Part shown: positions 53,467 through 61,615 of the stretch, piece by piece
Position numbering within the stretch: position 1 is the stretch's first letter
Layout of the letters: each line of letters opens with the position of its first letter
Assembly (NCBI GenBank): GCA_024516035.1
Contig: CM044965.1
Coordinates: 2,586,146-2,650,145 of the forward strand
Direction of reading: 5' to 3'
Source of the DNA: Bactericera cockerelli
Taxonomy: Eukaryota > Arthropoda > Insecta > Hemiptera > Triozidae
Length of the DNA: 64,000 nt
The notes under the pieces: generated by a model
Database searches by the model: none
What the model saw: the letters and a program-made list of their open reading frames with translations, nothing else
What the model was told of the DNA's origin: nothing
Made by a program: the position numbers and the translations under genes

Positions 53467-53545
53467 AACAAAGAACATCCAGCGAGGTTAGGACTTGGAT
53501 GGGTAATCATTCAAATTCGAACCCTCGTGATGCTGTTGGGTGGAA
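53467..53545 (+). repeat. 5S rRNA-like SINE head, 3' half
   Basis: aacatccagcgaggttagga then cttggatgggtaatc, very close to the 5S rRNA internal promoter (GGTTAGTACTTGGATGGGTGA type), then caaattcgaaccctcgtga as in the copy at 41206. Confidence 0.65.
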
Positions 53546-53631
53546 GAGCTCATTAATGAGAACCCCGCCACAATAGGAAAGCAAAAAAAAAAAAATGCTG
53601 GCTATTTCCTGCCTTACTCAGTTAATTTTGA

Positions 53632-53720
53632 GAATTTTCCGATCCGGCCGAGATTCGAACCCGCAACCTCCGGGTCAGCAACCAATGCTCTTAACAACCG
53701 AGCCACGGAGGTCGGCTAGA
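53632..53720 (-). repeat. T7 tRNA-head repeat, reverse
   Basis: Reversed: ccgtggctcggttgttaaga, gcattggttgctgacccgga, ggttgcgggttcgaatctcg. Second copy at 62135. Confidence 0.65.
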
Positions 53721-54017
53721 TAAGTAATAACTATGTATACTGATGGATACCCGTATTTAGATCTAGAGTAAAGACTTTCTCTTGAGGTAAACGGAGAAAG
53801 AAAACAATTGAAACGATTTACATCTGAGTCACCCGACCAGCGCGGAAGATAATTCAGGACCAGACAAACCAGTCACGTAGCCAAAGATACACTCTTCGAA
53901 CCCTGTGATGTACTTTTTACTTTCTATCTATATCTATAAAAGAAAGCTGTCTGTATGTGTGTATGTATGTATGTATGTGTGTATAAAGGAAAGGAAAAGG
54001 AAATAAAGGAAATAAAG

Positions 54018-55892
54018 GAAAATGCGACAACTATCGAGGAATTTCCCTACTCTCAATACCTGGAAAAGTGCTATCAAGGATACTGTTCAATCGCCTTTAT
54101 CCCTTTCTTGACCAGTACCTAGAAGAGACTCAGAGTGGGTTCAGATCCAGCCGCAGCACTGTTGATATGATCTTCTCCAGTCGACAGCTCATTGAAAAAA
54201 CAATCGAACAAAACTCAAAAATGGGCGTGGTCTTCATAGATATCTCGAAGGCGTTCGACTCGGTAAACAGAGATGGTCTCTTCACAATTCTAAATCGCCT
54301 AAACTGTCCACCTACAATCCTCAGCGTTTTGAAGTCTTTACATCAAGAAAACTCAGGCATCCATCCGCCTGGAAGGGGAACTTACTACGCCTTTCCTAGT
54401 CAAATCAGGAGTGAGACAAGGATGTGTCCTTGCTCCTCTCCTGTTTATAATTTACATGCAGACCATCATGCGAAGAACTAAAGATCTTAACAAAGCAGGA
54501 GTCGAAATCCAGTTCCGCTCAGATTCCAACATGTTTTCAAAAAGAGGCTTAACTGCAAAAACGAAAATAAAGACAGCACTACTGACAGAATTACTCTTTG
54601 CCGACGACTGTGCTCTTGTCGCCAACACAGCACAAGAACTCCAACAACTACTTGATGCATTTATAACCGCCGCAGGAGAACTTGGACTAAAAGCAAATGT
54701 GAAGAAGACAGAAGTCATGTACATCAATATGCCTCCTCCGGCCTCGCCAATGAACATCAACAACCAACCACTAACAGTAGTTGACACATTCAAGTATCTT
54801 GGCAGCAGGATCAGCAAGACAAATGACATTACTGTGGAAGTAAAATCGAGAATAAGTGCCGCGAGCGTGTCTTTCGGTAAATTGTATGGTCGAGTATGGA
54901 AACAACACAACATATCACTAAACACTAAGATATTGGTTTACAAAACAGTAATACTAAGCACGTTATTATACGGAGCTGAAACATGGACAATCCACCAACG
55001 CCATATTAAAGAACTGAACTCCTTTCATCTCAGATGCCTCAGATCAATCACCAAAACGAACTGGAAAGATATGATTCCAAATGAAACAATCTTGGAAAAG
55101 ACAAACATGGAAAACATCAGTGAACTCCTTAGAACAAAGAGACTTCGGTGGGCGGGGCATGTCAGTAGAATGCCTTCTGAACGAATACCCCACCAGATAG
55201 CTTTCTCCCAACTTTCGATAGGCAAAAGGGCCCAAGTTAAACCAAAAAAAAGATGGTCGGATGTTATAAAGACTGACCTACAACTCTGTAAGATAGATCC
55301 CAAACATTGGAGAGACATAGCTGCAAATAGACCAACATGGAGACAAACCATTCACGAAAAAAACCTCAACATCCATCAACAAAACATCAAAGAGGCAAAA
55401 GAAAAAAGATCAAATAGACACGTAGAAGAAGAAAACTTCGATTGGAAATGTCCACTGTGCAACTTTCTACGCTCAGGAAAGACAGGAAGACAATATGTTA
55501 CATCCCATATGTCTCAAAAACATCATCAAGAAATGGAGCAAAATAGAGAAGATGAGTCACTTAAATGCAAATTATGTAAAACCGAGTGCCGCTCCAAGGC
55601 TGGTTTAACAAGTCATATGCGCCACAAACACCAAGATAGTCAATCAACAAGGCTCAAACCCATTAAGTTAAGAAGTGAAGACATAAGACCAAATATCAAT
55701 CAATTACAAAACTGGCCAACAACCCCTCCTCCAAGATCAACAGCGACATCCCCAGCATCCAGAACAATCGTCCACTGCCCAACGTGTGGAAAATCATGTA
55801 GATCAAATGCCGGACTCGCTAGCCACTTGAGGAGCTCAACCTGCCAATCATCAATCGGAGGAAATTCTGGAGGAAACATCGGACATCGATGA
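54018..55892 (+). pseudogene. LINE reverse transcriptase with C-terminal zinc fingers, one frameshift
   Basis: ORF2-type protein truncated at the 5' end, starting KCDNYRGISLLSIPGKVLSR. RT motifs: QSGFRSSRSTVDMIF, VVFIDISKAFDSVNR (motif A), GVRQGCVLAPLLF (motif B), LLFADDCALVA (motif C). A single frameshift near 54350 separates motif A from motif B; the downstream part is open to 55892. The C-terminus holds KRLRWAGHVSRMPSERIPHQ and KKRWSDVIKTDLQLC, then three C2H2-like fingers (CPLCNF..H..KH, CKLCKTEC..H..KH, CPTCGKSC..H). Such fingers on RTE/CR1-type LINEs are known. The (gtat)n sequence on both sides may be target duplication or the LINE's own tail. Otherwise well preserved, so a fairly recent insertion. 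Confidence 0.85.
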
Positions 55893-56489
55893 ACACCTTA
55901 TATCATGTGTGTATGTATGTATGTGTGTATGTATGTTCTTTATACAAATCCACACCGTTTGACCGAGAAACCTGAAATTTTGCACATAGGTCCGCTTGGA
56001 TCAGGAAATTCTTCTAGGCTAGATTATATCTCCCTGAGGTTAAGCTACAATGAGTAAGGATAAAAATGGATGGGTGACGCAAAAAAAATGCACGTTTTTT
56101 GACATAAATGACATTTTTTCTCGAAATTTGTCGCGACGACCTATCAACTCAAAGCGAGAAAGTTTTAGGCAAGGGTTTGAGCTTTCAATTGACATATCGA
56201 TCGCGAATTTCTGATGAGCCGTTCTTGAGCTACGCCGGGTAAGGTAAAAAAATGGATGGGTAACATGTAAAATATTCACGTTTTTTGACCTAAATGACAT
56301 TTTTTCTCGAAATTTGAAGTGACGACCTATCAACTCAGAGCAAGAAAGTTTTAGGCAAGGGTTTAGGCTTTCATTTGACATATTGATCGCGAAATTCTGA
56401 TGAGCCATTCTTGAGCTACGCCGGGGAAGGCCAGAAAATAGATGAGCGACAAAAAATATTCAGGTTTTTTTTCAAACCTAAATGACATT

Positions 56490-56562
56490 TTGTGTGTGTG
56501 TGTGTGGTGTGTGGGGTGTGGTATGTGTATGGTGTGTGTGTGTGTTGGTGTTGTGTGTGTGT

Positions 56563-56603
<41 letters not shown>

Positions 56604-56830
56604 GTGTGGTGTGTGTGTGTGGTGTGTGTGTGGTGGTGTGTGTGTGTGGTGTGTGTGTGTGGTGGTGTGTGTGTGTTGTGTGTGTGTGTTGTGTGTTGTT
56701 GTGTGTGTGTGTGCTTTGTGTGTGTGGTGTGTGGTGTGTTTGTGTGTGGTGTGTTTGTGTGTGGGTGTGTGTGTGTGTGGTGTGTGTGTGTGTGTGGGTG
56801 GGTGTGTGTGCGTGTGCGTTGTGTGTGTTT
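56490..56830. repeat. (GT)n-rich microsatellite
   Basis: Irregular GT/GTT/GGT run inside the Helitron-like element. The Cys/Val-rich frames read from it are artefacts. Confidence 0.95.
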
Positions 56831-56865
56831 GATGGGCTGGCGAAGCGGCGGGTGTAACCCGCTAG

Positions 56866-57045
56866 TTACCTATAAAGTATAGAAAGTATTGTTTTACTTT
56901 CTATTACCTATAAGGTATAGAATGTATTGTTTTACTTTCTATAACCAATAAGGTATAGAATGTATTGTTTTACTTTCTATTACCTATAAGGTATAGAACG
57001 TATTGTTTTACTTTCTATTACCTATAAGGTATAGAAAGTATTGTT
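56866..57045 (+). repeat. tandem hairpin heads, four to five 40-bp units
   Basis: Unit tactttctattacctataag then gtatagaaagtattgtttt. Each unit is itself a hairpin. The first unit is split by the Helitron-like element. Confidence 0.85.
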
Positions 57046-57345
57046 TTCGGTTGGTTTTTTACAATTTGAGCTGATAACACTTCTGGAAGATTTACTCTCT
57101 CCTGATTCCAAAAAAGTGATTTTTTTAAAATACAAAATATCTCAAGAACGGTAAGTCCTAGAGCGATGAAATTTGGCACGTAGCTGCAGGGCGTTAAAAG
57201 CACGGAACCCGAACAATTTCATGAAAATCGGCCATTTTGTTTATATGTTATATCTCGAGAAAGAATAAAAATTCAAATATCTCGTAAACTATAAGATTTT
57301 TATCGAAAAAAAAATTAGAATGAAATTATACTTTGAATGTGAAGT
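57046..57345 (+). repeat. body of the hairpin-headed repeat
   Basis: gagctgataacacttctgga, ctcctgattccaaaaaagtg, caagaacggtaagtcctaga, tgaaatttggcacgtagctg; homologous to 17980-18180. Confidence 0.65.
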
Positions 57346-57357
57346 TCCGACGCTAGG

Positions 57358-57445
57358 CGCAATACTTCCCATTTAGGTGCTGGGTCAACAGGAGCGCACC
57401 GGAAGGTATCCCTTACAAACAATTGTAACCAAATTAAGAATACAA
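57358..57445 (-). repeat. T2 SINE fragment, reverse
   Basis: cccatttaggtgctgggtca, accggaaggtatcccttaca. Confidence 0.7.
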
Positions 57446-57639
57446 ACTATCGTCAAGTTTTGGCAATAGAAAGTCGTGTGATGTTCACACGTGTGATTTG
57501 TTTTTTTTTTTCTCGATTTAACGTTGTTTTGAACTGCAAGATCATGACAGGACGGAAAAATCGCTTGTATTGAGAACACTCTTATATGCATTTGTATCTC
57601 AGTACGCCTCACAATCTACTATAGTATAAGGAAAGTAAA

Positions 57640-58290
57640 AATCGTAGGAAATTGTTTCTTTCTGGTAAGAACGTGTTCTTTTATGACACCAACAACTACA
57701 TACATGGTATACAACAGTGTGTCCACCTTTAATGTATGCCAGAGGAAAATAACACGTAAAACGCATTTTGGGCCCTCAAAAGTGGCCAGTAGGTATTTAA
57801 ATCGTACATAAGGGTGAACCAGGGGTTTTTCAACTCGAGAAATCGATTGCCCCTTAAAATAGCATTGAGATCTATCTTCTGGAACTGGACACGCGCACAC
57901 AATGCTTGCGGCGTTGCCCTTCTGTATCTCAATGCTGATTCTCTGATATAAGTACTGTCCAGCCATCTTCATTCCAGTTTTATCTACCCACATTGCTCCT
58001 ATTTCTTTCACAAAACGCCTCGCTTCTTCACAGTAAACACCCATTGTCTCTTCCGCAAACCATACAAATGTATACCGAACACACAGTTCTGCATATTTTC
58101 TTGTCTTTCGAAGCACATTCAGCAGCTGCTCCTTTAGATTCAATTGATCTTCTTATGTTAGAGGGAGCCAAAGTATCCGTGCAAGTACCATCCCATAAAA
58201 CATTTTTTCCCGTTGACCAAGGTACAATAGATATACCATCTGGACTAACCGATGTGTTGGATGTTAGAGATGTCGGTTATAGTTGGGATA
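57640..58290 (-). pseudogene. PD-(D/E)XK-like retroelement domain, copy B
   Basis: Minus strand: SVSPDGISIVPWSTGKNVLW then DGTCTDTLAPSNI, matching copy A (PD-x14-D). A frameshift near 58110 leads to KTRKYAELCVRYTFVWFAEE, TMGVYCEEARRFVKEIGAMW and QRISIEIQKGNAASI. It is cut by the Tc1 element at 58291; reading across the restored TA keeps one frame into 59936-59990 (LLTKSKFIKSTISQL). A stop and the frameshift make it non-functional. Confidence 0.7.
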
Positions 58291-58754
58291 TACACTTGAG
58301 AGCAACAAAAGCGAATCAAACTTTTTCCTCCACCAAATCTGCGATATCTTCGAAATTACTATTTCTATCGAGTCGTAAGATATCTCAAAATGCTGTAAAT
58401 TTTGTTTTCTACAATTTCATAATTTGATTCTTAAAAAACACCTACCAGAAGCCGTAAAATTCAAATTTTCCTACAAGGTGTCAAAAAAGAAGAAAAACAT
58501 GATTTTTTTATGTTTAACAAAAGAAGTTATAACATGGGAAATCAACAAGATTCATTCGTAACAATGGTAAATCAGTATTTTGTGTTGTCTCCCCGAGCTC
58601 TAATCACAGCATTCATTCAATTTGGCATTGACTGGAACAAAATAACCACAATACCTTGGGGCAACCTCTACCATTCTTCGGTGAGGGTGATCTTGAGCTC
58701 TGCTACAGTCTGGGGAGCCGGTATTCTGCCTCAAACACTTCGTTTGAGTCGGTC

Positions 58755-58955
58755 TCAAAGATCCTCGAACGGGTTGAGGTCGGGACTAAGAGAGGGCCAG
58801 TCCAAAGTGTCAATATTCTCCTCATCCAGGAACTCTTGAACACAATTAACCGCATGTGGGCGGGCATTGTCGTGCCTGAGGAGGAACTGGTCGCCCATAC
58901 TTTGAGCGAGAGGAACCACATGGGTCTGCAGGACTTCGAGAAGCTGGAATTCAAG
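58755..58955 (-). pseudogene. Tc1 transposase C-terminal fragment in the left arm
   Basis: VLQTHVVPLAQSMGDQFLLR, HDNARPHAVNCVQEF, LDWPSLSPDLNPFEDL: second catalytic D kept, with NPFE for the final E region. Confidence 0.8.
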
Positions 58956-58984
58956 CAAAGAGAGTTTCAAATGAACCCAAACTC

Positions 58985-59520
58985 TCCAGAGAGCACAGGG
59001 AAAGGAGACTCAGATTCGCCATAGAACACGTAGATTGGATACCCCAGCAATGGCGCTCTGTTCTCTACACTGATGAATGCCGGGTGTGTTTGTTTGGTAA
59101 TGACAGAAGGAAAAGAGTCTATAAAAGAGCGGGAGAAAGGTATGCTGAGTGATGCATCACAGAAACTGTCAGTTTCGGCGGTGGTTCCTGTATGGTGCGG
59201 GGTAGGATTTCAACTGAAAGAAAGACTGAATTGGTTTTCACCACATGCGGTGCGGGAGGTGACCTGAACAGTCAGAGATACATTTATAACATCCTGCAGA
59301 CCCATGTTGTTCCTCTCGCTCAAAGTATGGGCGACCAGTTCCTCCTCATGCACGACAATGCCCGCCCACATGCGGCTAACTGTATTCGGGAGTTCTTGGG
59401 TGAGGAGAATATTGACACTTTGGACTGGCCCTCTCTTAGTCCCGACCTCAACCCGATCGAGGATCTTTAAGACCGACTCAAACGAAGTGTTTGAGGCAGA
59501 ATACCGGCTCCCCAGACTGT
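58985..59520 (+). pseudogene. Tc1 transposase, middle and C-terminus, DD34E
   Basis: RRLRFAIEHVDWIPQQW, then YTDECRVCLFGNDRRK (first D at 59072), a stop at about 59151, SFGGGSCMVRGRIS, HDNARPHAANC (second D at 59354), SLSPDLNPIEDL (E at 59459). Thirty-four residues separate the second D and the E, the Tc1 spacing. A second stop follows EDL. The N-terminal HTH is missing. Confidence 0.85.
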
Positions 59521-60064
59521 AGCAGAGCTCAAGATCACCCTCACCGAAGAATGGTAGAGGTTGCCCCAAGGTATTGTGGTTATTTTGTTCCAGTCAATGC
59601 CAAATTGAATGAATGCTGTGATTAGAGCTCGGGGAGACAACACAAAATACTGATTTACCATTGTTACGAATGAATCTTGTTGATTTCCCATGTTATAACT
59701 TCTTTTGTTAAACATAAAAAAATCATGTTTTTCTTCTTTTTTGACACCCTGTAGGAAAATTTGAATTTTACGGCTTCTGGTACGTGTTTTTTTAAGAATC
59801 AAATTATGAAATTGTAGAAAACAAAATTTACAGCATTTTGAAATATCTTACCACTCGATAGAAATAGTAATTTCGAAGATATCGCAGATTTGGTGGAGGA
59901 AAAAGTTTGATTCGCTTTTGTTGCTCTCAAGTGTAGTTGACTTGATAAATTTGCTTTTTGTGAGGAGCTTACTGTCTACCCAGTGAAGAGTACAAATAAT
60001 TGTTCTTTCCTCATCTTAATACCAGTAGGTATCTACATTAATTTATCAGCAGAAAACTTGAAAG

Positions 60065-60330
60065 TGGTCACCGTGGCAGAGTGAGTTAGCGCGCTAGGCA
60101 TTGCACGCACGGTGACCTGGGTTCGATCACCAGTGGGGCAGGATTTTTTCCACTTTGTACTTGGGTGTTTGGGGTCCACTCATACCTCGTGAGGAAAAAA
60201 AAAAAAAAAAAAGTTACTTGTATGAGTAACGACCAGTGGCGGATTTACCAGAGTTAAAAGAAAATAATGGAATGGAATTCTAAAAGTGAAGGAGGCTCTT
60301 AGTAATGTTGCGCTACCCACAAAATTGTGA
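60065..60330 (+). repeat. T5 SINE
   Basis: ggcagagtgagttagcgcgc, ggtgacctgggttcgatcac, ctcatacctcgtgagg then A run, ttgcgctacccacaaaattg. Confidence 0.8.
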
Positions 60331-61149
60331 AGTGGCCTTGGGCTTCACCACAGATAAAATCATACAACTTGAAAGTCTTAAAACTATTAATTTTTTTGTA
60401 ACAACAACAAAAAAGTCTCCACCCAAAAATAAATATTAATGCAACAGAAACAAGTCGTGAGCAAGAGATTAAAGTTCTATTCTGAAATATTTTTTTTTTT
60501 TCAGAAATAGATATTAAAGAAAAATGAAGTATATCTTTAAATGCAATGATCGAAATAACAGATATATTTTTGGACAGTATCATTTTGAAGGAATTGTATG
60601 AAACAAAGAAGTTAGAGATAACAAACAAAACCATGCTATTTAATATCAAAGCTTGGATGAAATCTTGTTATTATTTAGACTTTTAGAGAGTACCTAGTTA
60701 ATTTCTAAAAACATTTTTTTAGATGCTAAGAGTTCTAAGGTTGAAGCAAACACCAACAAGTCATGTTAATGTTGAATTAAATAAAATAACTTCCACCTTT
60801 CACTGTCTTAAAGAACAAAGAAGCCTAGTTTCAAATCACAAACACTTTTTTTTACTAGGCTAAATTGACAAACATAACTTTGATTTTGTGTGTCTTTTAT
60901 ACAACATTCTAGTTCTATACCTCTACAGAAAACGCACTTTATTTGAGATTAAACGTTTGATGGGAATTCTTAATTTATTAAGAGTTTTAAAAGTATTTTT
61001 TCCAGTATACAATATTACTTCAATACAGTGGATTGGTGACAAATAAAATGATAACTCTCTATTGGATGCTAGACTGGTTAAGGTTAATAACAGCTAAACA
61101 TTTGTTTCATGCTGTGGTCCTACAAAATAAAACTTTTCAAAGAAAATAA
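60331..61149. other. nothing recognised
   Basis: AT-rich intergenic DNA between the repeat cluster and the C1QBP gene. Confidence 0.5.
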
Positions 61150-61240
61150 TAATAATGCTGTGTCCATAAGATAGGCATAGATACTTATAACACGGTGGTG
61201 AGAGGATCCAATGTCTAGGCTCCATTCATGTTCATAGAAG
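61150..61240 (-). repeat. T1 SINE 3' third, reverse
   Basis: Plus strand: tgctgtgtccataagatagg, cggtggtgagaggatccaat, gtctaggctccattcatg. Confidence 0.65.
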
Positions 61241-61471
61241 AGAATCAATTACAAGGAGAATCTAGTTTTATCCTTCCAAAAACTCATGAGATCTTTTGGA
61301 GGACTAAATCCTAGCTAGAGCTAATTCTTAGCTCACACAAAAGTAGAATAATAAACCACTCATTTAGAGATAATTCAGAGCATCTCTTCTCCGTTTCTCT
61401 CTCTAGTGGCATGTGAACTTACGGACCTCACAGATCTACTCTTCTAAACAAAATACTGAATGTGAGGATGC

Positions 61472-61615
61472 TCATTTCGTGAATTTCTGTATCTCAGACA
61501 GCAGGTTAATGTAGGAGGCATGCTCGTAGCCAGTGGAGAGATGACTCAGCTTGTCGACAAACTCGTTGGAGATGCCCTTCTCTTCCAGATAGTTCATGAG
61601 AAGATCGTAGAGGGG
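61472..61615 (-). CDS. C1QBP: C1QBP last exon
   Basis: 47 residues (PLYDLLMNYLEEKG...) and the TGA stop; starts in phase 0. Confidence 0.92.
   Translation of the reverse strand, partial: PLYDLLMNYLEEKGISNEFVDKLSHLSTGYEHASYINLLSEIQKFTK

Larger units (their letters stand above)
53927..56865 (+). mobile_element. Helitron-like element hosting a LINE
   Basis: Begins TCTATATCTATAAAAG after a host A (53926) and ends with a GT-rich tract, hairpin GCGGGTGTAACCCGC overlapping CTAG, before a host T (56866). Joining the flanks gives TACTTTCTA|TTACCTATAA, exactly the hairpin-head repeat that follows in tandem from 56866, so the empty site is directly visible. A zinc-finger LINE (54018-55892) is nested in its microsatellite. 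The remaining interior (55960-56460) has two imperfect copies of gtttttgacctaaatgacat and ttctcgaaatttg. No Rep/helicase coding seen. Confidence 0.75.
58293..59933 (+). mobile_element. Tc1-like element rearranged into a foldback
   Basis: Ends CACTTGAGAGCAACAAAAGC and its complement, flanked by TA (58291-58292 and 59934-59935). The arms 58293 to about 58935 and about 59291 to 59933 are inverted copies of the same 3' half (transposase C-terminus plus 3' flank). The 355-bp centre carries the transposase middle part. The normal 5' half has been replaced by an inverted 3' half. Confidence 0.85.

Noticed and set aside
41206..53545. Functional 5S rRNA genes at 41206 and 53467
   Set aside because: Only part of the 5S sequence is present, the terminal stem is missing and the 3' end turns into a repeat-specific sequence.
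56442..56882. Cys/Val-rich frames of 116-146 residues on the plus strand
   Set aside because: All three plus frames are open because the DNA is a GT repeat inside a Helitron-like element.
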